A stretch of 64,000 bases of DNA. Source: Pelodera strongyloides (Eukaryota > Nematoda > Chromadorea > Rhabditida > Rhabditidae). Both the position numbers and the translations under genes were made by a program. Under the pieces are notes generated by a model that made no database searches, was not told the origin of the DNA, and worked only from the letters and a program-made list of their open reading frames with translations. The stretch is taken from contig JAANDG010000045.1 of NCBI GenBank assembly GCA_036852015.1, positions 1 through 64,000 of the forward strand. Reading direction: 5' to 3'. Positions 48,624-61,587 of this stretch are shown in pieces; the first letter of the stretch is position 1; each line of letters begins with the position of its first letter.

Positions 48624-49098
48624 AGTTCTAACACAGCTAGAGGTCCGCTTGGAACAAAGCTCATGGAGTAAATTTTGCCGCCTTAGTGAACATTGCTTGG
48701 TGAAAGATAATTTCTATACATGATTATACATGACTAATTTCTATGAAATTATGAATCATACAATATGTGTAATGTTTCATTTTTGATGCAATTATCATGA
48801 TGGAAGCACCTTATCATCACTGATCATGTTACGATGTTTACCAGAATCAAAAGCCAAAGCAGCTTAATTCGCTAATCAAATCAAGGATCGCGGCAGCCTG
48901 TGCGCCGCGAGTAATCCGCGTCGCGGCATGTTTGAAAAGACAAGTTTGCGCGACAGTCGACATAATCAGAGGGGACAGAATTGTTCGAATTCTCAAGTTG
49001 ACGGTAATGCGTTTCAAAACAAACGCGACCAGTCTCACGTGTGTTTTAACTTGGGTGAGTAGTAAGGGAAGTAGCAGACAGATTGAAGAGATTGAGAC

Positions 49099-49617
49099 AT
49101 TTTGAGCCGTAGTTATGGTGAGTGGAATGACTTTATATTTGGCGTAAACCGCAATCGGTCGAAGAAAACCTCTTTGATACGTGTGTTTTTGAATCTTATA
49201 TTGAGAGTCGGAAGAAGCTCTGATTATAATTATATCATCTATCTGTTGAAAACGACGGCATCCCTCAAGCAGCGCGCCAACAAACAAAAAATACTATATT
49301 TAAATGAGAAAGCTTCTACGCTCCGAAAGTTGATCCACGTCACTTTGGCGCACATCAGTTCTTGGGAAAATAAGGCTGGCGCCATTTTATTGCAGCGCGA
49401 ATTCGCAACAGAGCAGCGCCGCGCAAACGTTAGTACGGTTATAAGAACGTAACGGGGTTGGACATACCCTGTGTCCAATGCAAAATTCACCACCACTGAC
49501 GTCAGGCGACTGGTGACCGTGTTTACACGAAACGTGCGAGAAACCATTCAAATTTTGAACTGTCTTTCTTTTTTTTTTCATTCGTCGCGTATCTTTTGCA
49601 CATGTCTGCTTACTTAG
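49099..49617 (+). pseudogene. Unassigned open region, possibly a decayed coding segment
   Basis: One plus-strand frame is open for about 115 codons, has a single stop (TAA 49450-49452), then continues for about 50 more codons with a protein-like composition (TTTDVRRLVTVFTRNVRE). The minus strand is also open for up to 146 codons (48847-49287) and 102 codons (49239-49547). The region is more GC-rich than its flanks. No family is recognised and coding strand cannot be decided. Confidence 0.2.
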
Positions 49618-50665
49618 TGTCTGTGTACCTTGTGCACCCATCTAGCCCAAGTGACACTAAGGCGTTAGCAAAACGTTTTTATTCTATTCTGTTTAGTTTA
49701 TCAGTTGACGTGGTATCTGCTTACCTAAGGAATATATCAAAAAGTGGAATTTGCGTGGAACATAGACCATAGACCATATAACCTGTTGTTGTGGAACTGA
49801 GTAATATACTTTAAGTTAGTATAGTGTCGAGGGTCCCTATAATTCGGTGCCAAAACGTACAGAAGGGCATATAAATTAGCATGCAATACGTAGAAACTTC
49901 ATTGTTCAGTGCACATTCCAAAACCACGTGCCAAACCCTTTAATGTTTGCCTGTACTTTCTAGATGCTTGTTGAACGTGGCTGCGAACAGTGGTTTGTGC
50001 ACTCAAATATGAAATTTACATTTATCTATTTACCACCCTAGACGACGTGACTACATAGGCAACTGAGCATGTGAACGAGGTGTGGAATAAGTACTAGAGC
50101 TACGTAACCAGAACAGAATATTCTAATTCTGCCTACCATCTCCCTCTCACCTCTTCTAGTCTCCCCCTCCCTCTCACCTTCTCATCTATTCGCTTCTCTT
50201 CTCTCTCCCTCTCTCTCTTTCCATCTTTCTCTCTCTCTCTCCCTCTCTCGTTTGTATATCTCAATTCCATTTTCCTAACCTTCTGAAATTTAAAGGCTAA
50301 AGGTTTATTTGATAAAGCTTCGTTTGTTAGCGCCAATGCATACAATGCCGGGTCATGAACTTTGACATACATCGCGCACACGAAGGGCGCAAATGAACTG
50401 TTTGCGCAATCCGGAATCGGGCACAAGTGCTTTGTTTGCGCAGGATGAGATAACATGTATGGTGAAGGTGGCAAAGAGAACAATTGAGAAAAGTAAACAA
50501 TAGCGTATCGTTAAGACTTAAGAATCGAAATTGACGACAGTTCTAGGCTAGGTTTTCGATACTAAACCGCATGAGGAGGAATTAAAAGTTAGCTTGAAAT
50601 GCAAGGAAGAGTCTTACGGAGATGCCAAGCTCTCGGAACAATTATAACCAACCAATAGGTATAGG

Positions 50666-50838
50666 CTTAAAGCGAATTGCTAGCCCCTTTGGAAAATTTG
50701 CATATGATAAGCAAATCCTATGTATCCTATGCTAATTTTGCGCGATCGTCCACGGCTATCGCGCAAAATTAGCATAGGACACATAGGATTTGCTTATCAT
50801 ATCCAAATTTTCCAAAGGAGCTGGCATTTCGCTTTAAG
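50666..50838. mobile_element. Near-perfect 173-bp palindrome with TTAA/AGCGAA ends
   Basis: Starts CTTAAAGCGAATTGC and ends GCATTTCGCTTTAAG. The arms (about 75 bp each) match almost completely around a short centre CGATCGTCCACGGCTATCG. The termini match the TTAA family, but the interior is different. Confidence 0.9.
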
Positions 50839-52716
50839 CTTTGAATGAAAATGCAAGTACTTAAATAACAGACGTGCCAGTTCTTATACAAATAGGACCG
50901 AGAATGGAATCTTGATGCCTATTTTAAACGTTCCGCGGGCAGCCGAGCGCGCGAGTGATTTAGATAAAATCTGAACTCGTCGAACAACAAAATGCACGTG
51001 CGCAATACGTCCATTAATTAGATGAACGGAGTGCCGTGTTGGAACAAACTGAACTGCTTTGGCCCATTTGCATAAGAAATATTAGTTAGAGTAAGTCGAC
51101 GTAAGCGGTTATCAAGCAAAAATATTCTGTAACACTGATCTAATAAGCATATTATAAGTGTTTAGGGCCCAGCTATACTCAACTGATTGTAAAATAAACT
51201 CGTAATGTACGTATACCAATCCAATACATGGAAGACATAAAACAAAAAGAAAAGAAAAGCAAAAGATAAAACTAACCTCGAGGGGCGAGAATGTAAAAAT
51301 CTGTATAAGATCGAAATAAGTAATTTCAGATGTCCTCCGAGCTTCTTAGCGACTTCGAAAAGTAGATAAATTGTATAGGTTTATCTTTGAAAGGTCTTTT
51401 GTTTACGTCGGGCGGTTGGCAGAAATTTAGTTGCAATATAGAATGTTGGCCCATTTATGGGCTTTGTCGATGTGGTTTCGGGGTTGACTTCCGATGCTGT
51501 ACGCAATTACGCGTGTGTACTCCTTACAATCTCGACGTGTCAGAGATTTTCGATAGAAGCCTTACGTAGTCAGGTAGGCAGATTTGTCGATAGTAACCTT
51601 GCGTAGTTTTCGAAAATTCGTTGTTCTGTAGACTGACGATGGTTGGTCAACTTTGAACGGAATTATAGACCTTTTTGAAAACCGTTATTGTTTCGGTCAG
51701 AAAAAGGTAAGCTGCTGATCCTTTCGTTTTAAACAGCAGGAAGTGAGAAATAGAATGGAAAACTGAGAGGAGCTAGAGAACACGAGGATGAAAGAGTAGG
51801 GGAATTATGGAGAACGAGAGAAGGGGAGAAGGAAATATTAAACCGATTAAAATGCCAAAAGGCCGCATAATCACATGTATTCTAATTCACGTCGTCGGAA
51901 CAAGGAATGAACAGCGTGGTGATGGCGTATGACATGAGAGGCCAATATTTATAACCCGTTGTCAGTCCTATATGCTCTTATTACGATGATTTCGAACATA
52001 TAAATTCAAAAATGTCCTCTTCACGTCGGGTTTTGTTTCTAGCTTTTATGAGCAGTCCCGAGCTAGAAGCGTAATGGCACGAAGTTCCCAAGACACCATA
52101 CTGTGCCGTTGAGGTACTAGTGGGGTTTCCAAGTACGCCGAAAATGTACAGTATAATGGAACTACACGAGAATATTTTTTTAATTTTCCATGTTATATAT
52201 ATGCAGGTTTCGTGCAGAAATAGGTAGTATTGACAGAATGACCCAGAATTTTTGGGATACTTGGAAACCCCCCAAAGAAAAAGTTCGTTCCTCTTGGTGA
52301 TACGTCAAAGTCTTTTTCGGCAGCCATAAGAAGTTATGATTGCCCACAGAGGTCCCCTTTAACTGTTTATTTTTAACTATTTATTCCAAAAATACGTAAG
52401 TGCGTAGGTAGACATAGTAGAGCGATAGAAACTCCCAGAAGACTACAAACTACCGTTAGCTAAGAGAAATGACCACGCAGATTATGCTGGCAGTGGACAT
52501 AGATCACTCCCGAGTCTCGATCCCAAATCAAATTAGCATATTCATTTTTAAACTTTCGAACGTTTGAATTCAGAAAGTCAGATTATACCATATGCGGGGA
52601 TTATGATTATTGTTCTTTTGTGCATTTACAGTTTTGCAGCGTTTCAGTTAAACAGGGGCATGTTTTTGTGAATGAAAACAATGAATTCATCTTTCGAAGG
52701 TGCATATACATATGAA

Positions 52717-52718
<2 letters not shown>

Positions 52719-52750
<32 letters not shown>
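52719..52750. repeat. Poly-T tract of 32 bases
   Basis: Uninterrupted T run, flanked on both sides by the direct repeat ATGAACATTTTT. Confidence 0.9.
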
Positions 52751-52753
<3 letters not shown>

Positions 52754-52841
52754 AACATTTTTCTGGGACTTTGGTGCCTGTATAGATCAACTTATCCTAC
52801 AACTGCATACATTTTACTTACTGTTGAAAGAAAATACAAAC

Positions 52842-52902
52842 AAGAGAGAGAGAGGGAGAGAGAGAGAGAGATAGAGAGAGAGAGATAGAGAGAGAGAGAG
52901 AT
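52842..52902. repeat. GA microsatellite
   Basis: GAGAGAGA with GATA interruptions, about 60 bp. Confidence 0.85.
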
Positions 52903-53362
52903 TTCTTACAATTAGGCCATGTCTCGTTTAGTTAGGTTTACATATGTGATAACTATACGGTAATTCTAGCAAGCGAGATGCGAGGTCTTTGACTATTCGG
53001 GTCTGTTATTCATTCTACTCATCGAGTAATTTGCATACACTAAATGCGAATACAGTTTTTCAACATACGTTTCACAAACAGACTGTTATATCGCTAATTT
53101 ACGCGTGAATCAATTTTCAAATTTGTGCAATGTGCATGCACCTTGCGTGCACCTATGCATTCCTTTCGCGTTTAAATTCGTGACACTTTCACTTAAAAGA
53201 TAACGATCTGTAGCTGTAGCTTGCAATTCGGCACTCTTTGCACGGAAGAGCAAGAAAGGGAGTCTAGGACGAGTTCTACCCAAATATGAGGTCGAAGGCA
53301 CCCAATTGAGAAGGAAAATAAGAACAATGGGTTTAAATGGAAAAGTTCAAATGGGTGCCCAG

Positions 53363-54121
53363 TGGCCGTATGCACGAACGCACTGGGAGCCTCCCAGAGG
53401 TCCCCAGTGGGAGGTCCCCGGCAAAGAGCCGTCTCCCGGTATGCACGAAACTCTGGGAGGTCCCCGGAGGCTCCCGCGGGGGCGAATTTCGTACCCGGAC
53501 AAAAGGACCGGGAACTCAACTATTATAACGGATTTTTTGTTGAAATATTCCATATTTTTGCTTAGTAAGCTCATTTAGGGTAGCTGGGGAAGTAAAAACA
53601 GTTAAGAAACAAAAGCTTTGCTGTCCTACGATGTGTTTACGAGGTGATAATTTTTTTTCTCCACATTTGATAGTATTTAAACCAATTATTCGACAACAAC
53701 GCGAGTAACACACAAAACACACTCAAGCCCCCTTAAATTTATAAGAAATACTATTAAATTCATTAGCACCGGAACATGCATAAGTAGTGTGGTTTTTATC
53801 ACATAACTGCCGTTTTTCCATAAAATAACTTGAAGAGAAACACATACTATATAGACAAGAGTAAACATGGTATAATTATGGAATCTTATCTTTCCTTTCC
53901 TCTTTTTATTCCTTTTACTGAAAAAAAACTGAATTTTACACCAAAGTCGAGTATAAATTAATAAAATTTGAAATTTCGCGCCCAAAATCCAAAAGTGCGT
54001 CAGCCTCCCGCACCGGCCGCACCCGGAGTTTCGTGCATACCGGGGGCCATATACCGGGTGGGGACGGCTCTAGCGGGTGCCTCCCGGTCGGGAGGTCCCC
54101 GGTCGTTCGTGCATACGGCCA
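53363..54121. mobile_element. 0.76-kb element with TGGCCGTATGCACGAACG inverted ends
   Basis: The left end TGGCCGTATGCACGAACG and right end CGTTCGTGCATACGGCCA are perfect complements. The first and last 130-170 bp are GC-rich with repeated GGGAGGTCCCCGG palindromes. The centre is AT-rich. Opposed open frames in the ends arise from the GC-rich palindromes and do not look like genes. Confidence 0.8.
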
Positions 54122-54720
54122 CAGGTAGCGGAATTTGGAAGTTCTACGGATGTTTCTAGGAACATCAATGTTTTATGGCGATACTGGAGATATTCTTTAC
54201 ATCTATATGTTTTTATATTTGTATGGTTTTCTAGTTTGCACAAAAAACCGGCAAACATGCGGACGTTACCAAAGATGTTACGTGAGCCGCGGTATAGCAG
54301 CGCTACAGCTACCTGCACATACTCATAGCTTATCTAGGTACTTAATTTATGTTTTACTCTCTTTCTCAACTCTACGACGACTCGACGATGACGATGGCCC
54401 TTCGGCATACGGTAGGCAAGTTTTAAATTGAGAAAAATACATTATTTAAGTCTGACGTCATTCTCACGTGTAATTTCCTTGAGACAAGTTCAGTGAACAG
54501 TCGTTGAATTTGTCAAAATACGATAAAATCTAAAGTATTTTTCGGAAAAAAGGCTGAACAACAACTCGGGTGCTAATGCACGCAATGCATAAAGAAACTA
54601 GTAGATTAATAATAACATCATGTGCATCCCGGTTGAGAAATAAAACGTGATATTTTAGATAAGATCGATCTGTATCTGTGAAACTTTTTGGACGATCAAA
54701 AAGGTATGCTGATTTTTTTT

Positions 54721-54886
54721 TGCGCGCAGCGCGGAAATGCGTAGCCGCGTAAGCGGAAAAGATATGGCTTTTTAACATGGGAGAGGCGGAGACGCAGAAA
54801 TGAGGTTTCGCTGTGCATCGAATTTTTCAATGCAAATTTGCAATCTTTTCCCGCGGACGCGGCTACGCATTACCGCGCTGCGCGCC
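54721..54886. mobile_element. 166-bp element with 42-bp GC-rich inverted ends
   Basis: TGCGCGCAGCGCGGAAATGC at the left and its complement at the right (TACCGCGCTGCGCGC) continue through TAGCCGCG/CGCGGCTA. The total arm is about 42 bp with a few mismatches. The interior is AT-rich and non-coding. Confidence 0.8.
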
Positions 54887-56356
54887 TAGGACCAGAGTAC
54901 TTTCAATTAGTAGTAATAGTTAGAAGTTAGAAGATCAATTCACAGGGCAATATTTTGGATTTCGGGATACAAGTAAAGTAAAGTTCCGCCAGGGAAAATT
55001 AAGGCCAGTGTGTGTAAAACACCGTACGACAGGAAATGAATAATATATGTTATTCAAACAGAATAGTTTGTATATTTTTGCTATGCAAATTTGCAAAGTT
55101 CAGGCGTTCGACAGGCCTATGTCGTGTGCAAAATTCAGACTTTTGCCATAAAATCGCTGTGCAGGAGCAGCATAGAATGTTCATATTTCATCATAATATG
55201 AGAAAAAAATAGTATACAGAAGCGGGGTCGGAAAAAAAAATTAACTTTGAAAGCTATAGTTAGTTGAACACCAAAATAATGATAAAATCGGAAAAGATAA
55301 GCAAGAAAGAATCACAAAGAGTGGGCAAGAGTACGAATGTATCTTGACACTTGGTACTGTAGCAATAACTATTGGAAAACCCCGTAAAGTAAAACTAAAA
55401 TCATTTATAATGCATCATTAGGTGGGCCGTGAGGAGAGTTTATATTAGAAGAAAAAAAATAATGGTTTCGAAATTGAAACTGAGCAGTGTAAACTGTAAA
55501 CCACAAATTATAAAATAACATTTCCTACAGTACTCTGGCATGACAGTTCACCGCGTTTTATAGGCATCGCATCAACGTTCACTGACCATATAAGAACATA
55601 GAGTCAGAGTTTTGCATGCATCGGAATAAACACACAAACGCGACTACAAACCAACGAAGAAACATAATGGGGAATTCAGTAATTCGACGCAAAATCTTTT
55701 GTTGCTATACATATTTTGATTTCTTTTTTATGTGTTACTTAAAATAAGACTTTATACGTATACGGTATACTATTAAAAAAGAGCTCCGATGGTAAAACAA
55801 ATAAGTTTTGTGGGCCATATTTTTTTGCAGTACCTAGTAATAATCAAGAAAAATTCAACAAATTCCTTAAGAACGCGAAACGGTGTATCATTTTAGTTGG
55901 CGCACACGCCGCGCACTTGCCGCCCACGCGTTTACCATATATTAGGTGCGCGGCGCAGTTTAGTTAGTAGTCATTTCTCTCTACCTCTCCCTCTCTATCT
56001 CCCTCTCTATCTTTACCTCTGTCATGTATTTATTTGTTGTTCTAATAAAGATTTCAAAGATATTCGTAGTCGTAAGATGTATTTGATAAGATGTATTTGA
56101 ACTCGTATAATCATAGTTCCGATGAACGAACAAACATCATGTTATTTCAGTTTGATGGATAAATATAATACTTGTCTGGCACGTAAGTAAGACAAAGTGA
56201 ATAGACAAACATATACATAAACATATACGTAGACATAGACATATACATAAATGCCCTCAAAGTACATGCATTTCATTATTATGAGTTCATAGGTACTATA
56301 GAACAAAGGGTATGTGGCACGTGGAGCGGAGGAGGGATGGCCTACTACTATTCCCT
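54887..56356. other. Gene-free stretch
   Basis: AT-rich. It contains a GCGC-rich patch (about 55901-55957) followed by a CT tract (55976-56020). No coding or RNA gene is supported. Confidence 0.4.
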
Positions 56357-56508
56357 TTAAAGCGACATAACATCCGGTTTTTAAAACATGTTAAGTAACC
56401 TCATTTCTATGGGCAAACGAGTATGATTAGAACGAAAAATTCGAATAAATTCATTGGAAAGCAGTTGTCCATCATACGTTTCAAAAACCGGCCGTTTTGT
56501 CGCTTTAA
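56357..56508. mobile_element. TTAA palindromic element, short copy
   Basis: Ends TTAAAGCGACATAACATCCGG and CCGGCCGTTTTGTCGCTTTAA. It is about 152 bp, shorter than the 182-bp copies. Confidence 0.8.
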
Positions 56509-57679
56509 TTGACCAACACTGAATATCGAACACCAGTAAATTTGATAGAAGCAAATGACAGTAAGAACGTATTCACTACTAACACCGAGCTTGTTCTGGA
56601 CCCACGGATTGCGTGTTTCTTGATCTTTATCTTGAAATCCGCTCGCGCGCGTGTGACGTACTCCGCATCCGCTTGTATAAACACGCTTCTTCTCACTGTT
56701 ACGTGTGTGTCAAGATCGCGCTATTGACTTACATCATGTGGCTACTAGAACGCTACATGATGCGCACATGATTTTACTCTTTACTTATGTTCGACCTCAG
56801 TTACTAGGCTTACAATTAGGCAAAGACCAAGGTCTAAACTGGCGTAGATCATTGATCATCATGTATGTGACTACATACTACATACTACAAGTAGGTAATT
56901 TTGAACTACATACTACAAGACTACGGTACCGACAAAACAAACCACGGAATTGCTCTCACAGTGCAATAAACTATGATCGGGGCGGCTAAACGCTTAACCT
57001 ATACTTATGTAAATGAGGGGGTGACTTTTTGAATGGACCAGCGCGTAAAAACAGCAAAAACTAAAGGGACGGGTCACCTAAATTTTATTTTGCACCGTTT
57101 TCACAAGAAATACATACAAAAATACTGTTGAACTGACTGGAGAGTGAGAGTGATAACCCGATGCAAATATTTTATTGGCGTTTTGAAAAATCACCGCGGC
57201 TGAAACTCCGCGCGCGGCAGGTTTGCCGTTTGTGGGGCCATAGGGGTGCCAACTGGAATCCTTTCGCGTCCCTGGTGGACACACCGCTCATTCAAGGCAC
57301 AATTTCTTTGCGAAAATTTCGTGTTGTAATTACAGTACCCCCGTTTCTCGACTACTCTGCGTGTCGCACCCATTTCCCTTTTGATCATATCGTAGAACAT
57401 CATAAAGCAAATTTTCAAACAAAGCATTATTGTATTTTATCTCTATTTCTATCGCACTTGTTATTATTAGTCTTCCCTTGGCTCTCTTCTTTTTTTTGTA
57501 TGACCTCGAGGGGCTTCAGCAATTTTTCAAATGACCTTGAAATACCAAAAACGTGCATGCCTGTAGGCCTGTAGCTCTATTCAAATGCCACAAGTTAGAG
57601 CAAAATGTGTTTGGCCTCAAAACACAGCAAATAAACGGCCAATGTTGTGCAATCCCCACGGTTCTAAAAGCCTGACCCT

Positions 57680-57796
57680 GAGAACATATTCACCACTGCG
57701 ATTCCTTGGGGGAACTGTTCCCTGGGGACAGAAAGTAGCAATCTAACGTGAGAAAAAGACGGGGAATTCCCCGGATTGAGAGGTAAATATGGCCTC
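57680..57796. mobile_element. Foldback element, inverted copy of 9564-9679
   Basis: GAGAACATATTCACCAC at the left and GTAAATATGGCCTC at the right, with GGGGAATTCCCC inside. Read in reverse it aligns along its whole length with the copy in ntl-3 intron 3. Confidence 0.7.
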
Positions 57797-57972
57797 TAAA
57801 CCCTAAACCTTTACTCCGGATGCTGAGGTTCTATAAAGGCCATGATAGTGTTGCTTTAAACGTTATCACTCATCTTCAAAGAGTTTTCAAGTTACGAAGA
57901 CATGCACCCTCTACCCTCTACCAATATCATAATCTACTTTCTCATTACATAAATGTCGTAAATTACCAAAGT

Positions 57973-58204
57973 TGGAGAGGGAGATCTAAGGGAGACAGAG
58001 ACAGGGAGATAGAGAGATAGAGAGAGACAGAGAGACAGAGACAGAGACAGAGAGACAGAGAGACAGAGAGACAGAGAGACAGAGAGACAGAGAGACAGAG
58101 AGACAGAGACAGAGACAGAGAGACAGAGAGACAGAGAGACAGAGAGACAGAGACAGAGAGACAGAGACAGAGAGAGAGAGAGAGTGAGAGTGAGAGAGTG
58201 AGAG
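57973..58204. repeat. (GAGACA)n-type microsatellite
   Basis: About 230 bp of GACAGAGA units. The antisense Ser/Leu-rich frame is an artefact. Confidence 0.95.
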
Positions 58205-58970
58205 GGAAGAATGAGCATGGGCAACACAGAAAATGTAAGACTAGGCCTTGAGGGCGGCGATAACAATGACAAAGAATTTTAGAGAAGAGGGATTGTCACT
58301 TATCAATTGTCAAATTGGCTCTTGTTGAAAACGAGGTGGAAGGTCGAGCGAGAGCACGGTGCTTTGAGGGTCGAGACGAGCCTCTAGCTGGACTGACTAA
58401 CAATAAGGCTGCTATTGGGGGACTGAAGACAAATGTATGATATCTTGGTTGGCAGCGGCAAGTGGAAGGCAGGGATCCACGCAACTTGCTCAAAACTGCT
58501 GAAGATAGATCTCTAAGGTAGCTAAGGTATCTAAGGTATCTAAGGTAAGGTAAGTTAAGGTAAGGTAGGGCTTTCTGAAAACAACGGTAGTACCTATATG
58601 TATTCTTTGGTAAGTGTAAAGATAGTAGTAGGATATTTTGTGGGCACTGAGAATCTGACGATGAAGCAGGGGCATCCGAAAATATACGGTAGATGGCGCT
58701 GGCGCTAGAATGAACAAGAAAGTGTCTTGCATTTGGCTTGTGCAAAGCTGCAAAGCTTCTGAGCCTATTCAGTTCAAAATCATCAACATTCACTCATACT
58801 AACCATAAGTAGGTAATCAATAACGAAAACGATTTTGGCATTTGAAACGAATTTGTAGATCCACAAATACAAATGATAAAGATCTAATTTTAGAATGAAA
58901 ATTAAATTGCATACTAAATGTTCAAATGTGTGAATCTTAGAAAAAGCGCACCGCTGTGATAGACGATGTA

Positions 58971-59152
58971 TTAAAGCGAAATACCGGCCGGTTTTTGCAA
59001 CACATCGAGCAGACCCGCATTCTTATGAAGCGTATGCAAATGAACATAAATTAGAATAAAAAATCGAGCTAAATTCGAACACATTAGCATAAATACGTAC
59101 GAACTCAGTTGTCCACGATGCGTTTTAGAAACCGGCCGGTATTTCGCTTTAA
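58971..59152. mobile_element. TTAA palindromic element, well-preserved copy
   Basis: 182 bp, ends TTAA-AGCGAAATACCGGCCGG and CCGGCCGGTATTTCGCTTTAA, the same length as 11839-12020. Confidence 0.9.
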
Positions 59153-59951
59153 ACGGAATTCCTAAGATTGATTGGTTGATAGAGATCACTAAAACATAGT
59201 GAGTCATTCCTTTCTCCCATATCCCAAATGCGCGATTATCAAATATGCAAATTCAACCCAGTTTTGGGATTTCTCTATATTAGTCTGGGCTTTCTCTCCC
59301 GCGTACCGCTTTGATGACTCTAATGACATAGCATGTGCAGTTCACATGCATAATATATGATTTCCTAAACATATTGATTTTTCGTAGGTGTGACCCTTTC
59401 TTGCTTGTGAAAATGAGTGTGCCGAAAAATCATAAGGTTGAGAATCTTATTATATAAATTGAGATAAACTTTAAAGGGTCAGGCACACGAGAAAAACGAA
59501 GAAGTTATCTGATCACTATAAGAGAATACGCAAGAAGAACAAACATTATCGTAAAAACCACGAGCTGCACTTGGTACCGTGAACGTGAACAGCTCATGCT
59601 CCTATTCTGTACAAAAAAATTCAGCATAACATTTTCCCGCGTGCCCATCCCTTTAAATAAACAGAGTCTGCAATTTGCATAAAAAGTGCATTCTTGCACA
59701 TCGCATGTGATGCTATTTTTTTGCCTTTTTTTTAGAAAAAAGGTAAAAATAAATCAAAAACAACATGCAAATGATAGGATTTTAATGCCCATCGACCAAA
59801 AAATAATAATGTAAATCTGGTAGTATGGTCAGGAAAGAAACGCTGTCGAAATTCTCGACACTGGGAATGGGGAAAATTAATTTTTTTTTTGAAAAGTAGG
59901 AAAGGAATCCCCAGATGCGACCATTCTTCTTTGAAACGCTACATAAATTAA

Positions 59952-60225
59952 TAAACCTTTTACACTACAAGAGCGTGTTCCTTTATTCAAGGGGTTTAAG
60001 TTCAAATTCAAATTCAAACTCAAAGTTTGCTTATGACATGTTCCGCAGAAGTCCTGAGCAATAGACGATGAGTTTCAGATGACAAATTGCTCGACGTCTT
60101 CGGGCTAGGGCCAGGAGGGAACGCTCATGATTCCCTATCAGGCTGGTGGTTTCAAAGTTGTCACGGGCCGGAATCGAACTCGGGTCGATTGTGTTAGAGT
60201 CGAACGCGCTGCCAACACGCTGAAG
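59952..60225 (-). repeat. tRNA-derived SINE-like element (Val-like head)
   Basis: On the minus strand an A-box-like GGCAGCGCGTTCGACT, a loop CTAACAC (AAC, Val-like) and a B box GAGTTCGATTCC occupy about 60163-60222. About 150 bp of unrelated body and an AATTTGAATTTGAA-type tail run toward 59960. The tail matches the partial copy at 46303-46385. No acceptor stem pairs. Confidence 0.6.
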
Positions 60226-61358
60226 ATGGTAGTAAGTAGTAGTGCCACATATTTCCCTTTCGAACGGATATAAGCCCATAAACGCATAAACTATAACGAA
60301 CGGATATAAGATCATAAACCATAACTCACAACAAATGACAACATATAAGTATTTATTATCGTATTGTTATACTCATCATCTCACGTTGGCAAATTATTTA
60401 GCTTCTCATTACCACTCACTTTCCCATCCCCCTCACAGTCTTTTAATGCGGAAATTCCGGACATCCACCACGCACAAAAAAAGATAGTTCGTCAAAGCGC
60501 TGCGTCGCGCGCACTCTAGCGTGCGCAGGGGAGGACGCGCCATGGTCGCGCGAAAGGTGATTTCAGTACGGTGCCCCACGAGTACTTGGGCTTATCTCCT
60601 TGGCGCAATCCTGGCGCTCTCCCCGCGCAGGCCTGAGCACGCGTCGTCCAACTGTGGTGGATTGGCTTTGATATTCTAATTTTCCAGTCAATGTGGTTCC
60701 CATCTTTCAACTTCCCCAAAGGTACCCTTGGGAATAGTTATATAGCGCCGTCGCCGCAAAACAATGATAATGTGCGTGTTTACTCTCTTTTTCGAAGGCT
60801 TCTTTCCCCCTGAATTGGGCTCTTAACCCTTGATTTAGTTGTCTGCCAGTGTTGCCAAACCTTAAGCTTCGCCCCACTGTCATTAAGATAAGAAGAGAGT
60901 TATTATGTTTTCCTTTTTCCTTTTTTCTTTTCGAACGGATATAAGCTATAAGCCGTTCTTGGTAAGTTTTGGACATTTTTGGGCACCAGACTGATCATAA
61001 AAACCCCTAAGTCCCGAAGTGCACCTACATTGGAAACGTGTGCAATCATTTGGATTTGGTGACGGTTCACGTTTTTTCGTTGCCCAGCCCATTTGGTGAC
61101 CTCTTCGTGACTATGTGGTGACCAATTTTCATCGAAAAACGCCATCAACTGGTCACCAAATGGTCGCGAACCAGTCATGAACCAGTCACCAGGTGGTTTT
61201 TTTTGGTAAAAGCCATTTGATGACGGACCAACGACGCTGTGGTTTCGGCAATAAATTCGTTTTCCCGTGTAGAGGTAAGGTTTCATTTGCAACGTAAACG
61301 TGTCAACTAAAAAATTACCGTTGCATTATTGTGTGGACAATTTTTCAGTAAATTTCAA

Positions 61359-61587
<229 letters not shown>

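Noticed and set aside
53193..53578. Five overlapping 60-108-codon frames on both strands
   Set aside because: They come from the GC-rich palindromic end of the 0.76-kb element and have no splice context.
57161..57574. 137-codon plus-strand frame
   Set aside because: No recognisable domain and no splice or start context. The opposite strand is open too. Composition after the first third is simple hydrophobic/CT-rich sequence.
57934..58272. Ser/Leu-rich 112-codon frame
   Set aside because: Translation of the GACAGAGA microsatellite.
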